This document shows positions 7,854 to 15,750 of a stretch of DNA of 56,895 nucleotides, piece after piece. The translations under genes were made by a program, and so were the position numbers. A model generated the notes under the pieces. That model had not been told where the DNA came from and made no database searches. It saw nothing but the letters and a program-made list of their open reading frames with translations. The stretch's first letter is position 1. Each line of letters opens with the position of its first letter. The stretch is taken from contig JAGBTG010000001.1 in assembly GCA_017631435.1 (NCBI GenBank), positions 1 through 56,895 of the forward strand, written 5' to 3'. Source of the DNA: Bacteroidales bacterium. GTDB taxonomy: Bacteria > Bacteroidota > Bacteroidia > Bacteroidales > UBA932.

Positions 7854-9875
7854 TTACTCTTCCTTTATACAATATTTCTTTATTACGCTATAGGCATCCT
7901 GTACACCCAACTCACCGGCCTTGCTCAAGTCTATACATCCTTTTTCCTTATCTTTCAGATAGATAAGCACAAGCCCTCTATTGAAATATGCCTGTGACAG
8001 TGCAGGATAAAGTTCAATTGCCTTTGTGTACTGGTTTATGGCCTCAGGTAAGTCGCTTGAGAGGCAATACAGGTTACCCAGGTTATAGTATGTGAACGGC
8101 AGCTTAGGCATAAGCTTGGCTGCCTTTGTCATGTCATGGATGGCAGGTGCATAATCGTAGTTCATTGAGCTGCGCTCCTTAACTCGGGCCCTTGCTGCAC
8201 CTGAGTTGTCCAATGTAAGGATCTGCACATTATTCTCCATAGATGAGATGAAATCTATCATCTCTGCCTGCAGGGCACCCCTGTTTATGTAATAGAATGT
8301 CTGTTCAGGCTCGTTCTTGATGGCTTGGGTATAGTTTTCAAGTGCTGAGTTGTACCTGTTTTCCACACCGTCAGCCACTGCTTTGGCAAAATAGAGTTTT
8401 GATATCTCCGCCCCCTGTACCTTGGCTTTCTCCTTGTCTGAGAGCTCCTCCATAATCTGGGCCAGCTTCATATGGTAATTGTCGGGAAGATTGGTTGAAT
8501 TCTTTATGGAATTGAGTTCAACCGGAATAGGTATCTCCCCGGTAAACTTCTCTATCTCCTTGTCTTCCCATTTGCTTTCAAGGGCCATCCTCATGCCGTT
8601 GTTGCTGCTGAGGTTAAATTTGAAGAGAGGTTTCAGGCGGATATCAACATCGCGGTGCTGAAGCAGTTCGTTATCAAAGTCCTTCTTTGCAAAATCGGCA
8701 TCCAGCGCAAGGAGCTTGTCATATTTGCGGGTTGTGTCGGCAAACATGGCCTGACCAAGGCTATCTCCTGTACGCAGCTGATATTCACGTATTTTCTGCT
8801 GTGCTATCTCGGCATCTTTCTTTGCAGATGTGAACTGTCCCAACTGGCTTTTGGCGTATGAACGGTTCATATATGCCTTTGCAAAATCGGGGTAGAGACT
8901 GATTGCCTTTGAGTAATCATCAGTAGCATCCCTGAACCTTCCCATCTCAAGGAACACACCCGCGCGGTTGAAGTATGCGAGCACGTTGTTGGGATTCACA
9001 GCAATTACTCGGTCATAATCATCCAGCGCGTTGTTGTAATCGCCAATCTGGGCCCTGATTATTGCCCTGTTGTAGAGGGTGAGAGCGTTGCCCGGCTCCT
9101 GTTCCAGCACAGTATTCAAATCTTCAAGGGCACCCTGTATCTGCGATTTGTCATATCTTATGAGGGCCCTGTTGAAGAATGCGAATGTATTGAGCGAATC
9201 CAGTTCAATGGCCATATCCAGATCTGTAAGAGCTTCATCAGTCTTCTCCTGCATTGCATAGATTCTGGAGCGCCTTATGTACCCTTCAGGATCAAAAGTA
9301 TTGATTTTTATGGCCTTGTTGTAATCATTCAGCGCTTTGGTTGTATCTCCAAGATAGAGATAGCACGCACCACGGTTCAGGTACGCATCTGCCGCTTTTG
9401 GCTCTGCCTTAATGAACCGGTTGAAGTCCTTTACCGCCTTCTCAAACTGTTGCGAGAGGAAATAGGTTACACCGCGGCTGAAGTAAAGCCCCGTGTAGCT
9501 GGGCCTCAAATCCACCGCCTCTGCCAGGTCCTTGAGTGCCATATCATACTTTCCGGTACGGCTGAGGGTAATGGCCCTGTAGTGGTACGCCGGAGTATAG
9601 ATAGGGTTGAGCCTGAGCGAGGTATTGAAATCCTTCTCAGCACCTATATAGTCGCCAAGGTTGTATTTGGCAATTCCCCTGAAGAAGTAGGCATCAAAAA
9701 GGGTACTGTCCAGCCTTGCCAGGATATTGAAATTCTCTATGGCGCTTGAGTACTTTCCGTCTATCAGCATCTGCCTTCCACGGTAAAAGAACTGGTCTAT
9801 ATCGTATTGCGCCTGTGCCGCCACCGAAACCATTGCCAGAATGGCCACACAAAAAAGTCTCTTGAGTCTGTTCAT
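7854..9875 (-). CDS. Exported TPR-repeat protein
   Basis: A 673-residue protein with a signal peptide (MNRLKRLFCVAILAMVSVAA, cleavage near AQA-QY). About ten tetratricopeptide repeats fill residues 20-375 (FDAYFFRGIAKYNLGDYIGA and similar, period 34), then a non-repeat linker, then three or four further repeats near residues 490-660. TPR arrays mediate protein-protein contacts; the periplasmic partner is unknown. The start at 9875 is chosen because the frame upstream contains the promoter (-33 TTTG, 19 nt, -7 TAGATTTG). Only 9 nt separate the -7 box and the ATG, so the mRNA is probably almost leaderless. First gene of the operon with DUF4293 and the phosphorylase. Confidence 0.88.
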   Translation of the reverse strand: MNRLKRLFCVAILAMVSVAAQAQYDIDQFFYRGRQMLIDGKYSSAIENFNILARLDSTLFDAYFFRGIAKYNLGDYIGAEKDFNTSLRLNPIYTPAYHYRAITLSRTGKYDMALKDLAEAVDLRPSYTGLYFSRGVTYFLSQQFEKAVKDFNRFIKAEPKAADAYLNRGACYLYLGDTTKALNDYNKAIKINTFDPEGYIRRSRIYAMQEKTDEALTDLDMAIELDSLNTFAFFNRALIRYDKSQIQGALEDLNTVLEQEPGNALTLYNRAIIRAQIGDYNNALDDYDRVIAVNPNNVLAYFNRAGVFLEMGRFRDATDDYSKAISLYPDFAKAYMNRSYAKSQLGQFTSAKKDAEIAQQKIREYQLRTGDSLGQAMFADTTRKYDKLLALDADFAKKDFDNELLQHRDVDIRLKPLFKFNLSSNNGMRMALESKWEDKEIEKFTGEIPIPVELNSIKNSTNLPDNYHMKLAQIMEELSDKEKAKVQGAEISKLYFAKAVADGVENRYNSALENYTQAIKNEPEQTFYYINRGALQAEMIDFISSMENNVQILTLDNSGAARARVKERSSMNYDYAPAIHDMTKAAKLMPKLPFTYYNLGNLYCLSSDLPEAINQYTKAIELYPALSQAYFNRGLVLIYLKDKEKGCIDLSKAGELGVQDAYSVIKKYCIKEE

Positions 9876-9884
9876 ACTATCTTG

Positions 9885-9915
9885 CAAATCTACACAAAAT
9901 AGAGAACACCTCAAA
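9885..9915 (-). promoter_or_regulatory. Promoter of the TPR operon
   Basis: On the minus strand TTTG (9912-9915), a 19-nt spacer and TAGATTTG (9885-9892) match the full Bacteroidota consensus. The cloverleaf repeat begins 20 bp further upstream. Confidence 0.75.
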
Positions 9916-9934
9916 ATATGCGCCAAGCCCTATC

Positions 9935-10061
9935 GTAACGTCGTCTTTTTGTACAATCATCTGGTAACCAGATGATTGCAAAAGCAGGATTTGCAGCGCT
10001 GCGCAAACCCTGCTTTTCAATTTGCTGAATTTCAGCAAATTGTACAAAAAGACGACGTTAC
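9935..10061. repeat. 127-bp cloverleaf palindrome element after eno
   Basis: Outer stem: GTAACGTCGTCTTTTTGTA (9935-9953) pairs perfectly with 10043-10061, 19 bp. Inside are three abutting hairpins: 9954-9978 (12-bp arms CAATCATCTGGT / ACCAGATGATTG), 9980-10017 (AAAAGCAGG / CCTGCTTTT plus TTTGC / GCAAA), and 10018-10042 (CAATTTGCTGAA / TTCAGCAAATTG). Only base 9979 is left unpaired at the junction. The eno stop codon lies inside the right outer arm, so on the minus strand the element forms the start of the eno 3' untranslated region, and it may end transcription. The core ACGTCGTC recurs at 13207-13226, 39819-39849 and 46234-46264. No open frame fits inside. Confidence 0.85.
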
Positions 10062-11335
10062 AAAAGCTCCTCAATCCTCAACAGCTCATTGTACTTGGCA
10101 GTCCTCTCCGAGCGGCATACCGAGCCGGTCTTTATCTGGCCGGCGTTAACGGCAACGGCAAGGTGGGCAATGAAAGGGTCTTCGGTATCTCCGCTACGGT
10201 GGGAAATGATGCAGGCGTAACCGTGCCGCTGGGCCAACGCTATAGTTTTTAAGGTCTCAGTCAAGGTGCCGGCCTGATTCACCTTAACAAGTATCGCATT
10301 GGCACACTTCTCATTAATCCCCTGCTCAAGCCAGCGGGCATTTGTAGCAAAGAGGTCATCCCCAACAAGCTGGCACCTGCCGGAAAGCTCGGAAGTGATC
10401 TGTTTCCACCCCTGCCAGTCATCCTCGGCAAGAGGGTCCTCTATTGAATCAATCGGATAATTCTCAACCAGCCCCTTCAGATAGGCAATCTGCTCCGGGG
10501 TACTCCGCCTCACACCATTCTCCTGCTCAAAGCGGGAATAATCATAATACCCGTGAACCCACTCCCCGCTAGGATTATAATGTCCATGGACATAAAACTC
10601 CGAGGCGGCACAATCAAGGGCAATGGTAACATCCTTGGAAGGGACATAGCCGGCGTTCTGAATGGCATAGACAATATAGTTCAGCGCCTCCTCCGCACTG
10701 GCAAAATTTGGAGCAAAGCCCCCCTCATCCCCTACACTCACACTCAGTCCAGCCTTAAGGAGCACCTTGCGCAAACTGTAGAAAACATTTGATCCTATCA
10801 TCAGTCTCTCCCTGAAAGAGGCACCTCCAACAGGCCTGATCATAAACTCCTGGAACGCAATTGGGGCACTGGAATGCCGGCCTCCGTTAACGATGTTCAT
10901 CATGGGCACCGGCAATACCCGGGCTCCCACCCCTCCAAGATACCTGAACAACGGCACCTTCAGGGAATCGGCCGCAGCTTTAGCCACAGCAATGGAAACA
11001 CCCAGTATGGCATTGGCTCCCAACCGGGACTTATCTGCAGTACCATCAAGGGCAATCATCAGGCTGTCAACAGCATGCTGATCAAAAGCATCCATCCCCA
11101 CCAGTTCCGGGGCAATGATATCATTCACATTGGCCACCGCCCCCAACACTCCCTTCCCTCCAAACCTTGCCTTATCACCATCCCTCACCTCAACGGCCTC
11201 CCTGCTCCCTACAGAAGCCCCGCTGGGCACACTTGCACGTCCCCATGACCCGTCATTGAGGAACACCTCCACCTCTACAGTGGGGTTCCCGCGCGAATCA
11301 ATAATTTCTCTTGCTTTAATATTAGAAATGTCCAT
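10058..11335 (-). CDS. eno: Enolase
   Basis: A 425-residue enolase, which converts 2-phosphoglycerate to phosphoenolpyruvate in glycolysis. Recognised by [17 protein letters not shown] at the N-terminus, AFQEFMI (acid in the active site), the metal ligands in [20 protein letters not shown] and GDDLFAT, the catalytic lysine in [10 protein letters not shown] and the SHRSGDTED loop. The loop usually read as NGGSH is NGGRH here. The ATG at 11335 is preferred over the GTG at 11341 because that GTG overlaps the -7 box (AATCTTTG on the minus strand). The leader would then be only about 5 nt. Transcription continues into the cloverleaf element. The gene lies 85 bp downstream of mtgA and may be co-transcribed. 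Confidence 0.95.
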   Translation of the reverse strand: MDISNIKAREIIDSRGNPTVEVEVFLNDGSWGRASVPSGASVGSREAVEVRDGDKARFGGKGVLGAVANVNDIIAPELVGMDAFDQHAVDSLMIALDGTADKSRLGANAILGVSIAVAKAAADSLKVPLFRYLGGVGARVLPVPMMNIVNGGRHSSAPIAFQEFMIRPVGGASFRERLMIGSNVFYSLRKVLLKAGLSVSVGDEGGFAPNFASAEEALNYIVYAIQNAGYVPSKDVTIALDCAASEFYVHGHYNPSGEWVHGYYDYSRFEQENGVRRSTPEQIAYLKGLVENYPIDSIEDPLAEDDWQGWKQITSELSGRCQLVGDDLFATNARWLEQGINEKCANAILVKVNQAGTLTETLKTIALAQRHGYACIISHRSGDTEDPFIAHLAVAVNAGQIKTGSVCRSERTAKYNELLRIEELL

Positions 11336-11420
11336 ATACACAAAGATTTAGGTATATGGAAAACACTCACAGAAGGGCAAAGTTCACCAACCGGCAAATA
11401 TTTTTCCCGACAAATAAAAC

Positions 11421-12110
11421 CTACCACGGCAGCGCCACAGTGCCCATCATAGCTCGGATATCAGCAGCTCGCTTGCGCACACCTGCAGAAGGGGCATTAG
11501 CCTTGCGGACAAGGGGATTTGGGAGGCAGGCGGCAATAAGAGAAGCCTGTCGGGAAGAAAGTTTGGCTGCACGGGTACAGAAAAGATGCTCTGCAGCTGC
11601 CTCGGCACCATAAATGCCCCTGCCCATTTCGGCCACATTCAGGTACACCTCAAGGATCCTCTCCTTGCCCCAGAAAGTCTCAATTAGAAATGTAAAATAC
11701 ACCTCAAACCCCTTGCGGACCCAACTGCGGCCCGGAAACAGGAACACATTCTTGGCGGTCTGCTGGCTTATAGTGCTCGCCCCGCGGAGTCTCTTCCCCT
11801 TGCGGTGGGCATCCAGCGCCTTGTCTATCTCAATCCAGTCGAACCCGTTATGTGAAAAGAACCTCGCATCCTCAGATGCAATTACCGCCTTGGCAAGATT
11901 GGGGGAAATCTTCTCCATAGGCTGCCACCTCTTATGGGTAACAAAAGAATCATCATCCCAGTTCTGGCAGGTACGCACAACCATCAGCGGGGTAACATAC
12001 ACCGGTACCCACCGGAGCACCAGCACCCACATCACAGTAATGGCCACAAACCACAAAGGGATATAAAGGAACAGCCATCTGAAAAACTTGAACCCCTTCT
12101 TTTTCTTCAT
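11421..12110 (-). CDS. mtgA: Monofunctional peptidoglycan transglycosylase
   Basis: A 229-residue protein with one N-terminal membrane anchor (about residues 9-31) and a GT51 domain (about 55-215). The motifs AVIASEDARFFSHNGFD (with the catalytic glutamate), GASTISQQTAKNVFL and KERILEVYLNVAEMG define the family. It polymerises glycan strands from lipid II on the outer face of the inner membrane and lacks the transpeptidase domain of class A PBPs; its length is normal for MtgA. Only one base separates it from the M28 peptidase stop, so the two are co-transcribed. Confidence 0.93.
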   Translation of the reverse strand: MKKKKGFKFFRWLFLYIPLWFVAITVMWVLVLRWVPVYVTPLMVVRTCQNWDDDSFVTHKRWQPMEKISPNLAKAVIASEDARFFSHNGFDWIEIDKALDAHRKGKRLRGASTISQQTAKNVFLFPGRSWVRKGFEVYFTFLIETFWGKERILEVYLNVAEMGRGIYGAEAAAEHLFCTRAAKLSSRQASLIAACLPNPLVRKANAPSAGVRKRAADIRAMMGTVALPW

Positions 12111-12111
12111 G

Positions 12112-13107
12112 TTATAAAATCAGCCAGATAAAACGGTAGATAAGGTCAATTCTCTTCACCAGCACATCAACATCCAGATTGTCAACACTGTCAGACTCCT
12201 TGTTGGTATGCTTTGTTATTCCCGACGTAAACAGCAGTGCCGGCACTCCAACAGCCGTAAAACTCTGCTGGTCCGACAACCTGTAAAAAATATCATAGAA
12301 ATCCTGGCTACCGTAATAGGAATAATCCAACTCCAGCCCCAGTCCAAAATACTCATTTGCAAAATCCAGTTGCCCCTTCTGCCATACCTTGAGTTTATTG
12401 CCACCCAAAACCAGCAGATACTCAGGGTTTTTACCCACAGGAGAGAGTGTACTTCCAATCTGGTCCATATTCACCATACAGGTAATGTTCCCCGGAGGAA
12501 TCCCCAACCTGGAAACAAAATGCTTGCTCCCCTGCAACGAAAAATTGTTCCCGTCAAACGCTACAAACACAATGTTTGCCTCCAGATCCCCCCTCTCCTG
12601 ATGTCTCTTTCCAAACATCCTTGCCAACTCCAGCAGCGCCGCAACCCCGGAAGCATTGTCATCCGCCCCCGGATACACCTTTCCGTCAATGATTCCAAGA
12701 TGATCAAAATGTGCCCCCACAATCACATAGGGAGCATTTTTTCTTCCCGACGGCAAATATCCCACCACATTATGCCCCTTCTTCTCAATCTTCACTCCAG
12801 CACTTGTACTGTACTTGCTGCTTCCCCCTTTACCGGCAGGGAGGCTGAACGGCTGGAAAAAGCTCACACTCCTGAAAGGCCTCACACCATAACTCTCCAT
12901 ACAGGCAGCAATGTACTCTGCTGTCCTCATGGCCTGCGAAGTGCCGCTCTCCCTTCCTGCCACCTCCTCAGATGTGAGATACTCCAGATGATCCATGGCA
13001 CCCTCCCGGGTAAGGAGGTACCGGTAAGTATCTGATGTATGCACCTGCCCGAACGCCGCCACTGCAGACAACATTGCCACTGCCACAAAAATGGCCATTC
13101 TTCTCAT
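12112..13107 (-). CDS. Secreted M28-family zinc metallopeptidase
   Basis: About 331 residues. A signal peptide (MRRMAIFVAVAMLSAVAA, cleavage after AFG) and an M28 peptidase domain are visible: GAHFDHLG (zinc histidine), PGADDNASGVAALLELARMF (bridging aspartate), then VNMDQIG. The usual catalytic EE pair is replaced: the expected site reads VAFDGNNFSLQGS instead of FxAEExGLxGS. Activity as an aminopeptidase is therefore uncertain. ATG codons at 13140 and 13125 are possible alternative starts, since the -7 box TATCTTTG is at 13164-13171; 13107 is chosen for the cleanest signal peptide. Followed one base later by mtgA. Confidence 0.85.
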   Translation of the reverse strand: MRRMAIFVAVAMLSAVAAFGQVHTSDTYRYLLTREGAMDHLEYLTSEEVAGRESGTSQAMRTAEYIAACMESYGVRPFRSVSFFQPFSLPAGKGGSSKYSTSAGVKIEKKGHNVVGYLPSGRKNAPYVIVGAHFDHLGIIDGKVYPGADDNASGVAALLELARMFGKRHQERGDLEANIVFVAFDGNNFSLQGSKHFVSRLGIPPGNITCMVNMDQIGSTLSPVGKNPEYLLVLGGNKLKVWQKGQLDFANEYFGLGLELDYSYYGSQDFYDIFYRLSDQQSFTAVGVPALLFTSGITKHTNKESDSVDNLDVDVLVKRIDLIYRFIWLIL

Positions 13108-13163
13108 ATGTGCACTCAAATTCATCGGGATCAATCTCATCGGGATTAAAATTTTACAGGATG

Positions 13164-13171
13164 CAAAGATA
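13164..13171 (-). promoter_or_regulatory. -7 box of the M28-mtgA transcript
   Basis: TATCTTTG on the minus strand, directly after the terminator of the M13 gene; the expected -33 region falls inside that terminator hairpin and shows no TTTG. Confidence 0.6.
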
Positions 13172-13172
13172 T

Positions 13173-13202
13173 AAAAAATCCGGGCAGGAAATTCCCGCCC
13201 GG
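13173..13202 (-). terminator. Terminator of the M13 peptidase gene
   Basis: Hairpin arms CCGGGC and GCCCGG with inner pairs GGAA/TTCC, one mismatch and a one-base loop. On the minus strand it is followed by a run of six T. Confidence 0.8.
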
Positions 13203-13206
13203 ACTT

Positions 13207-13226
13207 GAACAAAAAGACGACGTAAC
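13207..13226 (-). repeat. ACGTCGTC-core element, single-arm copy
   Basis: The minus strand reads GTTACGTCGTCTTTTTGTTC, beginning 3 nt after the stop codon of the M13 gene. It matches one outer arm of the eno cloverleaf except for two substitutions, and is followed by a simple terminator, not by the three hairpins. Confidence 0.65.
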
Positions 13227-13229
13227 TTT

Positions 13230-15260
13230 CTACCAGATATTGATCCTCTCCTGTGGAGCCATCCACATTGCATCGCCCTCCTTAATGCCGAATGCCTCAT
13301 AGAAACCGTCAATGTTGCGCAAAGCACCGTTTACGCGCCATTTGCCCAATGAGTGCACATCGGTTTTGGTTCTGCGGAGAATCTCCTGTGGACGTACGTT
13401 CTGCGCCCAAAGGTTTGCATAACCCAAGTAGAAACGCTGGTTGTGGTTGAAACCGTCAATGTCTGCAGGAACCGGCTTGCCTTTCAAGGTATTCATATAT
13501 GCCTGATGTGCAATAAGAAGACCTCCCTGGTCTGCAATGTTCTCTCCAAGTGTATATGCACCGTCTGCATGAACGGTATCAATTACAATAATCTTGTTGA
13601 ACTGCTCAACAAGCACCTGAGCACGCTCGTTGAACTTGGCCTCATCTTCTGCTGTCCACCAGCCGCTGATGTTTCCGTCCTTATCATAGTTACGGCCCTG
13701 GTCATCAAAGCCGTGGGTCATCTCGTGTCCGATAACCACACCAATACCGCCGTAGTTTACAGCATCATCCGCATTAGGGTTGAAGAACGGTGGCTGAAGG
13801 ATTGCTGCAGGGAAGCAGATCTCGTTGGTGGTTGGGTTGTAGTACGCATTTACAGTCTGAGGGCTCATTCCCCATTTGGTGCGGTCTACAGGCTGTCCCT
13901 CCCTCTCCATCATCTCATTGTGTGAGAAGATGTTTGAGCGGCAGATGTTTGCCCAATATGAGTCATTCTTAATCTCAAGTGCTGTATAATCTTTCCATTT
14001 GTCGGGATAACCAACCTTAACAATGAAGGTTCCAAGTTTCTCCTGAGCCTTTGCTTTTGTCTCATCGCTCATCCACTCAAGGGCATTGATTCTCTCGCCA
14101 AGGGCAACCTGAAGATTGCTTACCATCTCAAGCATTTTCTCCTTTGACGACGCAGGGAAATATTTCTCCACATACATCTGTCCGAAAGCCTCTGCCAAAG
14201 AGCCGTTCACAACTGCCAAAGAGCGTTTCCATAGCGGCTGAAGCTCCTCGCGGCCCTGCATTGCCTTGCCGTAGAAAGCAAAGTTTGCCTGCACAAAACT
14301 ATCGCTCAAATAATTTGAAGCGGCATTCAACAACTTGAATACCAAGTACTCCTTCTGGTCCTCAAGAGAAACTTTCTTCATCATTTTGGTCATACCCTCA
14401 AAGAAAGGTTTCTGCGATGCGTTCAACTCTGTTGAGTTCTTGATTCCAACCTCATTGAAGAAAATATCCCAGTTGATGAAGCCGTAGTTTTTCTTGAACT
14501 CTTTAACGGTCATCTTATTGTAGTTCTTGTGCACATCCCTTCTGGTTGCACGGTCTACAGAAACCTCAGCAATCTTTGTCTCAATGGCAAGCACTTTATC
14601 CGCTGCAGCTGCTGCCTCTTTTGGGGCATATCCGGCAAGTGCAAAAAGTTTTTCAATATACTCCCCGTAAGCTGTACGAATCTTCACAGAGCTCTCATCA
14701 TCAAGAAGATAATAATCCCTGTCACCCATTGAGAGGCCACCCTGAGAAAAACGCAAAAGGTTCATTGTGCTGTTCTTCTGGTCTGCGCCAATACCAAAAC
14801 CAAAGAACGGACTTGCGCTCTCAACGTGCATTTTTCCCACCATTGCAGAAAGCTCATCCATGTTAGAAATTGCCTTGATAGCAGCAATCTGCTCCATAAC
14901 CGGAGCCGCACCCTCAGCATTGCGTTTTGTGGTATCCAAACCCAAAGCATACATAATCTGGATCTTCTCACCCACACTGCCGGGCTCCTGCACATTTGCA
15001 TTCAACTCCTCAATCAGCGCCTTAAGTTTCTCCTGATTCTCTTTGTCCAGCTGGTCAAAAATACCATATCTGGCATACTCGGGAGTTAAAGGATTGTTGG
15101 CCATCCAGCCACCGCACGCATACTGGTAGAAATCCTCACCCGCAGCCACGGTATTGTCAAAATTGGCAAGGTCAATGGCAGGTTTTCCCTCCTCCTTGCC
15201 CTGTGTACAACCGGCAAACATCATTGCCGCCACACCTAATGTCATAAAAATCTGTTTCAT
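13230..15260 (-). CDS. M13-family metallopeptidase lipoprotein (PepO-like)
   Basis: A 676-residue protein. The start at 15260 begins a lipoprotein signal (MKQIFMTLGVAAMMFAGC, lipid-modified cysteine at 18). The N-terminal M13 domain opens with GEDFYQYACGGWM, and the C-terminal catalytic domain has NAYYNPTTNEICFPAAILQP, the zinc motif VVIGHEMTHGFDDQG and the second glutamate in ENIADQGG. Such neprilysin-like enzymes cut oligopeptides; a cell-envelope location follows from the lipobox. The -7 box TACATTTG ends 7 nt before the ATG, implying a leaderless mRNA. The gene stands alone, with a terminator downstream and tandem repeats upstream. Confidence 0.93.
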   Translation of the reverse strand: MKQIFMTLGVAAMMFAGCTQGKEEGKPAIDLANFDNTVAAGEDFYQYACGGWMANNPLTPEYARYGIFDQLDKENQEKLKALIEELNANVQEPGSVGEKIQIMYALGLDTTKRNAEGAAPVMEQIAAIKAISNMDELSAMVGKMHVESASPFFGFGIGADQKNSTMNLLRFSQGGLSMGDRDYYLLDDESSVKIRTAYGEYIEKLFALAGYAPKEAAAAADKVLAIETKIAEVSVDRATRRDVHKNYNKMTVKEFKKNYGFINWDIFFNEVGIKNSTELNASQKPFFEGMTKMMKKVSLEDQKEYLVFKLLNAASNYLSDSFVQANFAFYGKAMQGREELQPLWKRSLAVVNGSLAEAFGQMYVEKYFPASSKEKMLEMVSNLQVALGERINALEWMSDETKAKAQEKLGTFIVKVGYPDKWKDYTALEIKNDSYWANICRSNIFSHNEMMEREGQPVDRTKWGMSPQTVNAYYNPTTNEICFPAAILQPPFFNPNADDAVNYGGIGVVIGHEMTHGFDDQGRNYDKDGNISGWWTAEDEAKFNERAQVLVEQFNKIIVIDTVHADGAYTLGENIADQGGLLIAHQAYMNTLKGKPVPADIDGFNHNQRFYLGYANLWAQNVRPQEILRRTKTDVHSLGKWRVNGALRNIDGFYEAFGIKEGDAMWMAPQERINIW

Positions 15261-15267
15261 AATGGCA

Positions 15268-15275
15268 CAAATGTA
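15268..15275 (-). promoter_or_regulatory. -7 box of the M13 peptidase gene
   Basis: TACATTTG on the minus strand, 7 nt before the start codon. No clear -33 TTTG is seen. The longer frame starting at 15311 would run through this box. Confidence 0.6.
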
Positions 15276-15315
15276 AATAAATCTTCCCGACAGAAAAAGA
15301 AAATCTCTCACATCT

Positions 15316-15712
15316 GCAAAACATCCACATTTTACCGCCAGAACATGGAGGAAATGACCACGCAGAAGAAAATGTCGCGAAAAACGCCAAGAAACGTGGA
15401 GGAAATCTCTCTCAGCAGCAAAACATCCTCATTTTACCGCCAAAACGTGGAGGAAATGCGCACGCAAAAGAAAATGTCCAGGAAAACGCCAGAAAACGTG
15501 GAGGAAATCTCTCTCAGCAGCAAAACATCCACATTTCACCCCCAGAACGTGGAGAAAATGACCACGCAAAAGAAAATGTCCCGAAAAACGCCCGAAAACG
15601 TGGAGGAAATCTCTCTCACCAGCAAAACATCCACATTTCACCCCCAGAACGTGGAGAAAATGACCGCACGGAAGAAAATGTCCAGAAAAACGCCACAAAA
15701 CGTGGAGAAACC
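15316..15712. repeat. Tandem repeats, 102-bp unit with 51-bp sub-period
   Basis: GCAAAACATCC recurs at 15316, 15418, 15520 and 15622, exactly 102 bp apart; the last unit is partial. Each unit is two related 51-bp halves beginning AACGTGGAG, with GAAAATGTCC in one half and AAAACATCC in the other. Because 102 and 51 are multiples of three, both strands stay open (plus-strand frame 15345-15869, minus-strand frame 15429-15980), but both frames run into uvrA and look incidental. The array fills most of the gap between the uvrA stop and the M13 promoter; nothing else is seen there. Confidence 0.85.
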
Positions 15713-15750
15713 GCCGCTGCAGAAGAGCCCCCGCCCCAGCAGGATGGGGA

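Noticed and set aside
9935-10061. Integron attC site or IS200/IS605 end
   Set aside because: No GTTRRRY/RYYYAAC boxes, no integrase or transposase gene in the window, and the multi-hairpin layout differs from known attC folding.
15316-15712. CRISPR array
   Set aside because: The units vary by scattered substitutions along their whole length and have no conserved-repeat/unique-spacer alternation; no cas genes are present.
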